Positions 33,910-44,676 of a stretch of DNA of 64,000 bases are shown here, piece by piece. Origin of the DNA: Capronia americana (Eukaryota; Ascomycota; Eurotiomycetes; Chaetothyriales; Herpotrichiellaceae); contig JADWQD010000019.1 of assembly GCA_016110215.1 (NCBI GenBank), forward strand, positions 310,001-374,000. The letters are read 5' to 3'. Under the pieces are notes generated by a model that saw nothing but the letters and a program-made list of their open reading frames with translations, ran no database searches and was not told the DNA's origin. The position numbers and the translations under genes were made by a program. The first letter of the stretch is position 1. Each line of letters opens with the position of its first letter.

Positions 33910-34046
33910 ATTAACGAAAATCGTGAATTCTGATTTGCTGATGCCAAGATATTAACGAAAATCGTGTGTCATTATTCGCCGGCGCAAAAAATTAACGAAA
34001 ATCGTTAATTGTGGTTCGCTGACTCGAAAATAATTAACGAAAATTG
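33910..34046. repeat. Spaced array of ATTAACGAAAATCG
   Basis: Four copies of ATTAACGAAAATCG start at 33910, 33951, 33991 and about 34033 (the last ends TTG), so spacing is a regular 40-42 bp. The sequence between copies is not conserved except for a TTCGCYG-like trace. In the third copy the core is followed by TTAATT, which makes a near-perfect inverted repeat. The array sits about 290 bp beyond the 3' end of the indoleamine dioxygenase gene. It may be a binding-site array or the remains of a tandem repeat. Confidence 0.85.
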
Positions 34047-34332
34047 AGTGCAGGTGACGATGGTGGAAGACCTAACAGTGATGCGTGCTGACGGGCAGGG
34101 TGGGTGTGCCGGGAAGATCGGCAAATCTGGCAATGTTCACTGGCAGGAGGTTGAAAGGGGGCAGTCCTTTGTGCATAGGATATCAGAATGTCAGTTTGGG
34201 CAAATTATGAGCACGGCAGACTCTCTCTGTGCATCTAAGAGGAGGGCTTATCGTGCTTGTTGACAGCATGCATTGGATCAATATCCGCATTATACCACGC
34301 GACAAAGACATGCACTATCCTAACACTACGTC

Positions 34333-35910
34333 TCAAACACCCCTCTCAGAACAGTACTTCCTGACCTCTTTGTCCAGCTTGTCCCTCTGGCTAGCGACAT
34401 TGTCCATCATCTCCCGTACCGCCTTGACCTCCTGTCCAACGCTCTGCTCAGCATACTTTGCAAGCCCACTGTCAGCGAAGACCTCCTGCATCATATCCAT
34501 GACAGCAAACAGCTGGTTCGGCAGCCAGGTGACGATAGGGCTTCCCCCCGTGGCAGTGGGATGGGAAGACCGCTTGATGATATATTCTCTTGCAAAGAGC
34601 CAGTGGCGCCAGCGGAAGCTTCGCACATGATCCAGCAACTTGAGGTACAGCGTCGGCAGCAACAAGGTATTCTTGTCGTCTCCGACGGTGGCGCTGGAAG
34701 GAGGATGAGTGCAGTAGTTTCGAACACCAATCTCTGCGCTCTTGCTCATGACCCAGGCGAGAAACTCCCTGTGCGGCTTCGGTCGGTAGCTCCGGAAGTC
34801 CCTGAGGATCTCCGTCAGCGGATTTTTGGGCATGGGGATCTCCAGCAGATGGTCCAGAAGGGGAATGATGCTGTCGTTTGCCCCGGACTCGCCCCGGAAA
34901 TACAGAGGTTTCGTGTCTCCATAGCGAGTGCCTTGGTAGACCACACCATTGGGAAACATGGATTGCGAAGTAATGCCGAAGATGAAGGTGCGGTAGGAGA
35001 TGTAGTCTTTCGGCAGGGAATGTGTCCACATCTGTTCCATGTGAGATTCAATCAGGGTCATGGCGGATAAGAGAGTCTGGAAGGCCGTGATAGCTGCAGA
35101 TGTATTGTCACAGCTGTCCTCGATGGTCGACAAGAGATCGACAGCGCCAGCGATCAGAGGCCCGGTCTCTTGCACCATATGGATGTGCGTGAGGATGAAG
35201 CCGGCTTCTGAACTGGAGGGATCAAGTCCACGTTCGAAGGCGCGGATGAGGCGGAGATTCTCGTAGACACTGGCTCCAAGGCCGGGGTTGACAAGGCTGT
35301 AATTGTACAAGGCATACGAGGCGGCATACGACATGAACGGCGGAATGTCGAGGCTAATGGTAAGAGCGTCGGTCAGAGGACCTGCCAGGAAGACAAAGAA
35401 TACAATTACTCACATGTCCGCAGCCTTGACGAGGGGAGAAGCAATGCATTTCGGCAGGACAGCTCTGCCTAAGCCGTAGCCAGCATCATGATCTTTGGAC
35501 CACGTCTCCCAACACGGCTCCAATAAATAGGCGCTGGCGAGGAACGAATAGTCCCGGAAGAGCGCAGTGATTGCCTCGAGGTCGATGTCCCCCTCGTCGG
35601 TCCGTAAGCCGTCGATGTACGAGGTCAGATCTGGCAGAGCACCGGAGTCGATAAGGGGCCCGAGCTTGAATGTTGCAAGCAGCCCAGGCGAGTCATCGGC
35701 CTTGACTATTGGCATGTCGTCCAGAATGGCCGACAGGGCATCGAACTCTGCGGCAAGGCGGGGCAAGGGGGGACGACAAGGCAAAAAGCCCGTACTTGTA
35801 GTGACCGTGAAAGGGTCAGCTGACCGAGGCAGGCTGTTGGCATCGGAGCGGAGATTGGGGAAGAGAGCGGACAGTGGTGGGAGAGGGGGAGAGTCGGCGA
35901 GGTAAGTCAT
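34333..35910 (-). CDS. Indoleamine 2,3-dioxygenase family protein
   Basis: Two exons, 35414-35910 and 34333-35353, with a 60-nt intron (GTGAGT...CATTAG), give 505 residues from ATG 35910. Splicing at the nearer CAG breaks the frame, so the later acceptor is used. The family is haem enzymes that open the indole ring of L-tryptophan to N-formylkynurenine, the first step of the kynurenine route to NAD. Landmarks are IPPFMSYAASYALYNYSL, SYRTFIFGITSQSMFPNGVV, FRGESGANDSIIPLLD, KPHREFLAW with the His expected to be the proximal haem ligand, the LRSF-like helix LLDHVRSFRWRHWLFAREYI, and the TATGGSPIVTWLPNQL loop near the C-terminus. It is probably cytosolic, with no targeting signal seen. Pezizomycotina often carry several IDO paralogues with different efficiency, and I cannot tell which subtype this is. 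Confidence 0.92.
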
Positions 35911-36828
35911 TTTGACTGAATGCTTGAGCTACCGTTTGAAGAAGAGGTGGCGGTATTGAGCCTCGTCGATATGGGCTGTTGGTTTGAGAATTGCACCCCG
36001 GGCAGCGTGGTCCGTCTCCAGTTCTGGATGCTCAACTTGAGGGAGTGACGGGTTGATATACTCAAAAGGCCGGAATGCCTTCCGCCACCAGAATCACTCC
36101 AGGATAGGAGAAGAGCGTCTTGTTCAACAACTGAATCCGGCGCTAGATGCAACGCAAGAACGCTCATACCGTTCCTGGTAAAGAGATCCCGCAGACATGG
36201 CCATCACGATAATCGTATCTCGTCGTTGGGACGCCCAGCCTTGTCTTGGCACCAGCGTGGTCCCCCTGCGAGCATATGCAGCAACATCGCAAGCATCGGA
36301 TTGACATTCTTCGTTCAGGGACCGGTATCTGTCGGACGGAGCCATTCAACAGGACTGGTCAAAGCCGGAGGTGCTCAATGTCGATAGAGTCGAGTCGACT
36401 ATACCCGCTAGTACACGCGCAGCGGGAAGCATCTTAGAGCTGTGCGCGTGATAGCTGGGGTAGGATTTGTTGATATGGTGGGTTACTGGTGAGAAGGAGA
36501 AGCCCACCATGGCCCCTCCTCTCATGCTTCATTCTTAAGTAATTGATTGTCTGCTTTTCCGGCCTCTGCTGGGTGCAGTCGGTGAGTCTCTTCATGATTG
36601 GGTCGATGGCCGGAATATAAACCGGCCTCAACTGCGCCACAAAAGCAAACATTCGTGCCGCCTGATTGGCTTGTCGGGAGCCTTGGTGTGGCTTGTCGTG
36701 AACTACTCGAGTCGAGCAAGGAATGCTACGAGGGTCTCGACCGCTGTGTGTGTGACGCGATTGTCTGGCTTCCACAGACCAGTATATCGATAGCTGTCTG
36801 GAAGAGTTGAGATCGACCCGGGCACGGC
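35911..36828. other. Intergenic region, no supported gene
   Basis: This 918-bp stretch lies upstream of the indoleamine dioxygenase gene and downstream of the HET gene. It should contain the dioxygenase promoter. No gene, repeat or RNA is recognised. Confidence 0.5.
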
Positions 36829-38857
36829 CTATGTCAACTCGAACACCATCATATCTTCTTCATTTAGCTGATTTCCCACCAACGCCGCTGGATTCAGCCC
36901 ACGCACGGCGCATTCACCTAGGTACAGGCATTTGAGAATCTGAAGCGGTGCGCCGCCCGATGAAGACGTGGTCTTCCGGGTCGAGGAACTTGGAGCCTTC
37001 CCCTTTCTCCTGGGGCCTCGCTTGACAACATGGTCGGGACCTGAGTTGGGCCCCTCGTTGAGAGGGCGTATTGCGTACAGCACCTTTCCGCCTGTGAAGG
37101 CACAGAGCAGATCTCCAGTTTCCACCATGGCAGAAGTTCGGACGGCGCGACATCGACTGCCAGCTTTGAGTGAAGACTGGATCAAGTTTGCAGAATAGTC
37201 CTGCTCCACTGTGGGAGATTGATGTAACAATGTCGTGAATGAGGAGGCAAGGGAAGCGAGGGGTTGGGAATATTTGTCTTCACCCACGGCGGAGCCGTCA
37301 CTCAGCGCAGACTGGCCCAGTGAGTCAGCGACCAGGAATGACCCAGGCCACGCAAGTGGGCGTGTGACTATGCAACCGAGGCGGGCCCCAGTAACGATCA
37401 TTGAGAATCGGCGTGAAGACAGAGGCAGCATTGCAGGGTTGAAGTGCAGCTTGTAGAGTGGCAGCTTGACTCGGTCCGATGGAGGTGGCGAGCTCAAAGG
37501 CATTTCTTCCTCGAACGCCGACTCGGGGCCAAGCTCCGTGTCGTTGTTGAGAACTAACGGCCGTAGTGGTAATTTCTGCCTCCAGTCTGGGAGCCAACCG
37601 GGCCAGTTCTCTGCTTGAGAATTACCCCTGTATCTCCCAGCAGCACTCAGGATGGCTAGATCCTGCTCTCTATCGATGCAGTGCTGGAAGACCTCCAGGT
37701 ATAGTCTGAAAAGATCTTCTTCTCCCGAGGACGCGATAGCCTCGAAGGTCCGATTCAGAGACGGCACCAGGTCAGGCACCAAGCCGAGCAAAGCATAGAC
37801 GGCATCCTCCGGCTTCGTGCTGTATCTCGGTCTCGTGAGCATGAGCAGATTGCTCAATGTCAAGGTGCCCTTGTTGAGTTCATTTCGGACTTTCAGTATG
37901 TTCTCGAAGGAACCGTCGGAGTCATATAACAAACTCGAGCTGCGAAGCTTGGACGCATAGTGGAAGTACCATAGGGAGAGATCGCTCCAAGCCATTTCGA
38001 GCTCGCCGCAGCAGATGACTGCTGCTTGAGCGAGAATAATCTCCTGAAACGTCCACTTTCTCGAGAAGTAAACGTGCTGAAAAATCGACAGTGCATATTT
38101 TAGAGCTGGAGGGGTATTCGTCCGCCTGTTCTTTGGTCGAGAGGACGAGGAAGAAAGGCTGTCGAGGCTTGAAGTCGAGCGCGAGAGGCTGAGAAGACTT
38201 TCCCGCGCGCTTGAAGTACGGCTGGATCGTCTCGAGCGGCCGGCTGATCGGGGCGTGTTTCGTGCAGGGAGAGACTTCCTACGAGGTGTGGACGGCCCCG
38301 AAGACGAGTGAAGGAAGTCGGAGCGGACGAGACTTGAACTCAACGAGGTCTCTTGAACTAGGTCGAAGGCGAAGGACATCTTCCGGTCGTACTCCCCGAG
38401 CCAGACTATCACTCGGCATGCGGAAGAGTAGAGTTTCCCTGGTACATTGTCATCAAAGGGAGGTGCTACGTGGGGAACCTTCGATAGACGTACCCATCAT
38501 CGCAACCTGCTTCATCAGCTCCTGATTTTCAAGCTGGTTGATACACAGCTGGTCCACCCAAAGCCGTCGCCACGAGTCCGGATACCGCAAGTGAGCAAGA
38601 GCAGTATACAGCGACTCGGTGACAGTAAAGTCGAAGCCATTGCAAGAGATGGTATCGGATTTGGTGGTGTCGCCCCAGACGTACGATAGCGCCTCGAACT
38701 GGGTGCTGGTCGGAGACGCCATCACCTGCATTTCGCAGACGATGGGAGTATTCTTGCCCGGAGCAAGCAACAATGTGCGGATCTCATCGCCCTGGAGGGG
38801 ACTGTACACATCCCGCGCTGTGGCATGCTCGTCGAGAACGAACCCGCGGTCGTCCAT
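36829..38857 (-). CDS. HET-domain (heterokaryon incompatibility-type) protein
   Basis: Exons 38494-38857 and 36829-38438 are joined across a 55-nt intron (GTACGT...TACCAG), giving 657 residues from ATG 38857. The HET domain begins near residue 50: FEALSYVWGDTT, a central LWVDQLCINQLENQELMKQV, then after the junction GKLYSSACRVIVWLGEYD, and later RKWTFQEIILAQAAVICCGE. Between the last two blocks lies a Ser/Arg-rich, low-complexity insertion at residues ~165-230, unusual within this domain. The C-terminal ~400 residues include PGWLPDWRQKLPLRPL, typical of HET proteins, and a C-terminal Lys/Ser-rich patch. HET proteins are involved in non-self recognition and programmed cell death in fungi, but most family members have no known role. 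A further HET-like gene is cut by the right window edge. Confidence 0.9.
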
Positions 38858-39476
38858 GGATGGGGTTCCAGTACCCCTAGAGCGGGACGTTCAATGGGCG
38901 GCGATCTGGCGACAGTTCCCAGGTATGTATCCTCTCCTTCACCGAGAGTGTTTATCAACGAACCATAGAGGTTGCTGTTCAAGCAGAACACTTGCGATTT
39001 GACATGTTACGTACATAGGTGTCAATCGAGCTGAAAGGTCGCTGCCCTGTCCTCGGCGTGCCGTCGGAGAGTCCTCGCCCCCAATTCTCGGGGGAAGTGC
39101 AATCGGAAATTTGACTCTGGCTTGTCGTGCAGGGATTGCGGACATGTTCGCTCAATGTCTCGGACGCAACATCCAAGCTGCAGAGCAAAAGATACAACTA
39201 AAGCTAGTTCCAGAGGGAAACGGAAGAGTACGAAGCGTGACATGGAAGACTGAGGAAGATCCAAGAGGCAACGATAAATGCTTCTGCCTCGGTGAGCATC
39301 CGACGTCGACGGCAACAGGTATGTACCAGTGATTATGCAGACACGATTTTGGCACGCATGCATCCTTCCTATTTCCCGTTAATAGACATCCTTTTGCTGA
39401 CTTTTAATCTATAACTCCACAACTCGTTGTGCCCAACCCTTGTATACCCCCATGACGCCTCTCGTTGATGCCAACT
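38858..39476. other. Intergenic region, no supported gene
   Basis: This 619-bp gap lies upstream of the HET gene and downstream of the transporter gene. Overlapping short frames on both strands have no domain. Confidence 0.5.
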
Positions 39477-41303
39477 TCAATAAACTACTTTCAATTTCCA
39501 CCCTGCGCCGACAATCCTCGCCGCGCTCAACATAATGCAACTAGCCGCGTAGCTGCAACTCGTGAATACGATCAGACCCCAATATTCCCCGTTACAGGCG
39601 GTGACGAGCTGACCAGCGATTGGAATGCCCGTCATGCTTCCAAAGCTCACGAGTGTGTAGCAGGTCGCATAGTAACGCCCGTAATTCTCGACTCTGCAGA
39701 GTTGTCCCACGCAGACAGGCGTCAACGAGATACCCGACCCTGACGCGAAACCGAAGACCAGGGCATAGACAATGATCAACGGGACCCTTCCCTCGGCAGG
39801 GAGCCAGAATGCCAAAGTCGACACGAGGCAGAGAGCTATCGTTACAACCATGGCGTTGAAACGGCCGACCTTGTCCGCAATGAATCCGGGGAAGTAACGC
39901 CCGAAGCAAGACCCGACGTTCAAGATGGCGATGAGCTGGTAGGAAAAGGCTGTTGACACGCCGTTGCGCAGGGCGTAGCTGCTGAGGTAGGTGAGTGGCA
40001 CGAAAAGCCCCCATTCGACGAAGAAGACGCCCGCCGTGGTAAGTGCGAAGACTGGATCCCTGAAGATGCGGAAGTCAGGCAGGATGTTCTCCTTCGTGGC
40101 CTTTCGAGGCGGAAGCCTCGATCGAATGAACAAATTTGCAATAATGAGCAGGACCAAGTTGATCAAGGCACAGACGCGTGTCGACCATGCCCACCCAATC
40201 TTGGGGAAAAGGGCCTGAAGAGTCAGAGGAAAGACAATTCCGCCCATCGAGCCACCAGCGGCAGCTAGGCCAGTCGCCTGGCCGCGTTTGCGCAGAAAGA
40301 AATGGCCGATGGAGGCAATGGCAGGCGTAAAGACCAACGATGTACCCGTTCCGCCAACTACCCCAATGACAATCAGGAAGTGCCAGTATTCGGTACAAAT
40401 ACCTACAATGAGGTATGAGGCGAGCATGAGGACCGATCCGGCAAGGACAAGCCACCGTGGCCCTTTCGCATCGAAGATTGGACCGATCTGTATACCGAAG
40501 AAGAAAGAGAGGAACGCATAGATGCCAAAGATCCAGCCAACCGTGCTCTCGCTTTCGGACTGAAGCTGATGAGTCGAGAGGTAGGCTTGAAATGTCCCCA
40601 GCGTGTTCATCATGCCCAATGCAGCCATCAGCCCGCAGAACGAGCCGAATACACAAAGCCATGCCTGCTTTCCCCCTTCTGGGTAGGTGTTTCCATAGGC
40701 ATCGGTTGAGACTCTGCTGGCCGTGGCTAGATTGCTCGGGACTTGGTTCAACGTCGGCACTGAGCTTGAAGACGAGGAAGATCTTGGTCGAGACGCGCAG
40801 ATCTCCTTGTCGTTGCCTCCATGATTATGGTGGCTCTGTGGCCGTTCAAGGTCACAACAGTCAGGGCCGGTGAAGGGTGCAGCAGCTATGGATGGAGCGG
40901 CGGATGCCCCCCTTCGCGACCCAAGACTTGGACGCCTCAGCTGGGAAACTTCTTCGACGTCATTTGACTGCCTTCCTGCAATGACCACAGGCCCCTTCTC
41001 GTTGTCTTCTCCTTCCATGCTAGAATCAGTGAAGGCATCGAGCGTTTGTTCACTGTCCTTCCACGAAAGTTTCTCTGGCCCCCCTTCACTGCTTGCCTGC
41101 AGTATGGCTGGAGAAGAGCGTGTCGTGTTGGAGTGCCACCATGAGGGACCAAGGTAGCTGTCGTGAGTGAAGGCCGGCCCTGAAGGACAATGCTGTGGTG
41201 AGTGCCCTTGACCTTGGGCTGGACGGCTTACGTCCTGGGCCACGCCAGGCTGACCCAGGGGAGTTCCGTAGTCTTGCTGTTGTCTCGCTGGGTGAGAGGT
41301 CAT
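39477..41303 (-). CDS. MFS transporter, monocarboxylate (MCT/SLC16)-like
   Basis: A single exon of 608 residues from ATG 41303 (MTSHPARQQQDYG); an in-frame TTG lies upstream. About 210 residues of Ser/Pro/Gln-rich cytosolic N-terminus precede twelve hydrophobic segments. The first begins YPEGGKQAWLCVFGSFCGLM, the position and motif expected of fungal MCT-like carriers. Others include GWIFGIYAFLSFFFGIQIGP, FFLRKRGQATGLAAAGGSMG, the central loop SRLPPRKATKEN, and FGRYFPGFIADKVGRFNAMV. Fungal members of this group include proteins related to yeast Mch transporters and transporters of diverse small acids or vitamins; the substrate is not predictable here. The long N-terminus is longer than in animal MCTs. 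No cluster enzymes are adjacent. Confidence 0.9.
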   Translation of the reverse strand: MTSHPARQQQDYGTPLGQPGVAQDVSRPAQGQGHSPQHCPSGPAFTHDSYLGPSWWHSNTTRSSPAILQASSEGGPEKLSWKDSEQTLDAFTDSSMEGEDNEKGPVVIAGRQSNDVEEVSQLRRPSLGSRRGASAAPSIAAAPFTGPDCCDLERPQSHHNHGGNDKEICASRPRSSSSSSSVPTLNQVPSNLATASRVSTDAYGNTYPEGGKQAWLCVFGSFCGLMAALGMMNTLGTFQAYLSTHQLQSESESTVGWIFGIYAFLSFFFGIQIGPIFDAKGPRWLVLAGSVLMLASYLIVGICTEYWHFLIVIGVVGGTGTSLVFTPAIASIGHFFLRKRGQATGLAAAGGSMGGIVFPLTLQALFPKIGWAWSTRVCALINLVLLIIANLFIRSRLPPRKATKENILPDFRIFRDPVFALTTAGVFFVEWGLFVPLTYLSSYALRNGVSTAFSYQLIAILNVGSCFGRYFPGFIADKVGRFNAMVVTIALCLVSTLAFWLPAEGRVPLIIVYALVFGFASGSGISLTPVCVGQLCRVENYGRYYATCYTLVSFGSMTGIPIAGQLVTACNGEYWGLIVFTSCSYAASCIMLSAARIVGAGWKLKVVY

Positions 41304-42104
41304 GGACAAGTAGGATACAAACAATGTGGGATTGGCGGAAACCTAAACCGAGGTGACTTGTCCTCCGGAATATGGTGAGTATGATTGCAGAAGGACTCTG
41401 TAGCGAACGCTCGAGCCAGAACTCGATATATATCAAGTCTTGCGCTCCCTGGCTGGAGAATCAGCACAGCCCGCCCAGCACAGCAGGTGACCAGCAAGAA
41501 ACAAATTTGAGAAGAGAAGGCGACCGCCATCGTACCAACCCCCCAGAAACTTCACCGTCTTTGAATCGGGCATGTCCGTCCAGACACCCTCTAAACGGGC
41601 AGGTACGGGGTACTAAGCGACAGGGAACGCGCCATTTGGGCGAGCGAAACGAAGATGAGGGGCAATGCGATGGGGAAGAAAACCAAGAGATGATGTCGTA
41701 TCTCGTACAACGCTTCGTACATGATGCACGGGCGGAAATTTCATTGCCACGTGACCTGCGATCGGCCACGCAGCGAAGGTCTGTTGGAGCTGCAAGGACA
41801 GGCGGAGACGACGTCAATGGCCGGTCAATTGCAGAGGCTGTCGAGACTGAGGCAGCTTGGATTTCATCATTCATTTCTAGACATCGTTACGCTGGGTGCA
41901 TCTCTTGCGCAATCCTTGTTTCTAGCCTATGGCCTTCCACGCACAAGAGAAATTCTGATTATCGACAGTTCGCTCGCATCATACTTTGCTCTCTTCATCC
42001 AGCAACCCGAGAATTGCATGCCCAAGGCATCCGACAAAGCTAAGTATGCTCAAGTCTGGCATTCCCATGATTTTGCCTCCGCATCACCCCGTGCTACCCG
42101 TGTC
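41304..42104. other. Intergenic region, no supported gene
   Basis: An 801-bp gap upstream of the transporter gene and just past the 3' end of the kinase gene. A plus-strand frame of 223 codons (41372-42043) spans it but lacks any domain and has a composition typical of non-coding DNA. I leave it out. Confidence 0.5.
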
Positions 42105-44401
42105 TCATCGAGCACTGATCTCCTCTCTCAGCTTTGACGGTTCATTCGGGTTCACTGCGCCTATCTTGTTTCTTCTGCCCAAGAGTGTCGAGTTGTCCAA
42201 GCTGAGCTCGAACGGTTGCTTGTTCCGTCGTCCGACGCTCTGTTTGGCCGCGGCCGCAACAGCCGCGCTATGCTGTCCGTAACCTTTCTGTTCTTGCTGA
42301 CTTGCGTGGTGCTGGCTTCTAGCCGGAGCCGCTGCCGCTCTCGCCTGTGCTGCCGCCGATAGTTGTGGTCCCAGGTTGGTCGAACGCATCTTCGCCTCCA
42401 TACTCGAAACATCAGTTGGCTGCTGACTCTTGGGCACTTTACTCGAGACCTCTTCCTCGTCTTCTTCGTCATCGTCGTCTTCGTTGAGAGGATTCAGACC
42501 ACCTGGTATACCGGCTCCTCGATAACCTTGCTTGAAATTCTTTCTTCTCTTGGCTTCCTCTTCTTGTCTGTGCACGGCATAACCAACGTCAAACACTTCA
42601 CGCAGGTTGACAGCACCTGGAGACCTGAAGTCTGCTCGCCTACCTCCGGGGGTGACGGCGACCGGAAATTCTGCAGGGAGATTCGCTGCTTGGGCCTGTT
42701 CTTTCTGCCGGACGTACAACGGGGTGGCCAAAGGCGGGGCATCTGCAGCGGCGTACGTAGGTTCAGCCGTATTTCGAATCCAAGGATGATTCAAGAATTC
42801 TTCAATGGTATAGCGCCTGTCAGGGTTGACAGTCAGGAGATGAGAGACCAGATCTTGCGCCGACTTTGAGATATCGTCCCACCATGGGGACAGGAAAGTG
42901 TATTGACCACGGGCGACCTTTTCAGTCAACACTTGGATCGATTCGTCGTAGAAAGGGGGAAATCCGCAGAGAAGTGTGTAGAGGACACAGCCCAGAGCCC
43001 ACATGTCGACTGACTTGCTGTATCGCTCATCCTTGACAATCTCGGGAGCCGTGTAACCCACCGTCCCGCAGGGCGTCATGGTTTGGGAATCCCAGATGAC
43101 TTTGGACAGACCAAAATCGGCAATCTTGATCTGACCAATGCCGCCAGCACCAACGCCTGGGATAAACTCTCCCTCATCTGCTTTGTCTTCGTCGTCTGGT
43201 CCTCTCGGTTTGGGATTGCGCGCCGGCACGAAGGGGATGGGATAGAACAGAAGGTTTTCGGGTTTGATGTCGCTGGGGTCAAATCAGTTCCGCTCCCATA
43301 ACACGTCTCCAATTCGACACACTTACCGATGAACAACGCCCGTCTCTTCGTGCAAGTAAAGAAGTGCCTGTGCGACTTGGGTGATGACGTGGCGGCTGAG
43401 ATCTTCGCTGAAGTATGTCAGGCGGACGATTTGGTGGAACAGTTCACCACCAGGACAAAGTTCGAGAACAATGTAGTAGTACTGTCGTGACTCGGAAAAG
43501 TCAATGAGCTTGACAATGTTGGGATGATCCAGCTGACGCATGATCTGGACTTCTTTCAGGATATTGGCTCGCTATCAAAACTCGTCAGTCTACGTCCAGC
43601 CAAGCATGGGGTGGCTAGATATGTTGATCGGATAAAATGGATGCGGTCAACCAAGGATCGCTTAGAAAGGATGTGCGCACCTCCACGCCTTTGGGTTGTT
43701 TTTTGAAGTTCGGATGAAGGTGTGCGTCGCCCTAGGTTAGAAGAGGTTGGTTTTGAAGCTGCCTAGAGGAGGGGGGCTTGAAGAGAAGATGGGAGTAGTG
43801 GTGGTATGCTAGAGAGGCGCGAGGCCAAGGCAGGGGAGCGTAGGGCAAGGGCAAGGGCGGGCTGGGAATGAGAGATCCAAGCACATGACAGTGTCCCATG
43901 GCTCCGGCATACCTGATTCGAGTTCATTTCGAACTTGCGGACGACCTTGATGGCGACTTCATCTCCGGTTTGGGTGTCCCGAGCTTTGTAGACGTTGCTG
44001 AAAGCGCCGTCGCCCATCTTTTCTACCAGTATGAATCGTTCGAGTCCCGGGTACCTCGGCATCTTGCTGGCCTTCTCTCTCTCCTCGGCGACAATGGCTT
44101 GGATGTCGGCCTGGTTGATCTTCTGGTTCTTGCCTGCGGCATGGGCAGCAGCACCGCCTGCCTGAGCCGCAACATTGCGATTGTCAGCGGCCGCGACGGA
44201 ATACTGTCCGGGTTGAGGCTGGACGTCCTGCTGCAGGTGTCGCTGGTTGTGGCCTAGCGGATCGCTGACTGCATGGTGGTACTTCTGTTGTTGAGCGTGG
44301 ACCGGGGAGACGTTGGTGGTGGGATGGTCGCGGGGAGGGTCGGCAACCCGGGCTTGCTTGCCATGACGTATGAAGTTCTTGAGATTCTGAATCGTGCTCA
44401 T
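42105..44401 (-). CDS. srk1: Serine/threonine protein kinase, Srk1/Rck2 (MAPKAP-like) type
   Basis: Four exons, 43913-44401, 43681-43731, 43327-43571 and 42105-43272, join in frame to give 650 residues. N-terminal MSTIQNLKNFIRHGKQ starts a Gln/Ala-rich lead. The kinase domain has the P-loop GDGAFSNVY (~130-138), Lys152 in VAIKVV, the catalytic HRDIKPENLL (Asp263), DFGLSK (Asp314) and an activation segment with PCGTVGYTAPEIV. The long insert between the catalytic and DFG motifs (PRGPDDEDKADEGEFIPGVG) is a hallmark of Srk1/Rck2 kinases, which act downstream of Sty1/Hog1-type stress MAP kinases and control stress response and cell-cycle entry. The Ala/Gln-rich C-terminus ends with SLDNSTLLGRRN, also typical. 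The second exon encodes only 17 residues. A hypothetical gene lies just upstream on the same strand. Confidence 0.93.
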
Positions 44402-44676
44402 TTTAGCAGTGGTACAGAGTGCGTAAGGTGCAAGACGAGGAAGGTAAGTGAGAAGGGCAGCGTCAAAAGAGGTCGAGATGCCACTCTGGTGACAAATAAG
44501 GGCGAGGTTGAGATGGAAGAAAAGTTAACGGGGTTTGCGTGGCAGTCGCGGCAGGATCCAGCGGGTGAAAGGGTCCTGGCCCAGATCTCGTATTGCAGGA
44601 CGAATGCGGTGGATGATTCAGCAAGCAGCACGAGTAAGCTAAGCGTAAGAGGTGCAGGGCCAATTGCCAGTCGGGG

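Noticed and set aside
41372..42043. 223-codon plus-strand frame
   Set aside because: No domain, unusual composition, lies in an intergenic gap.
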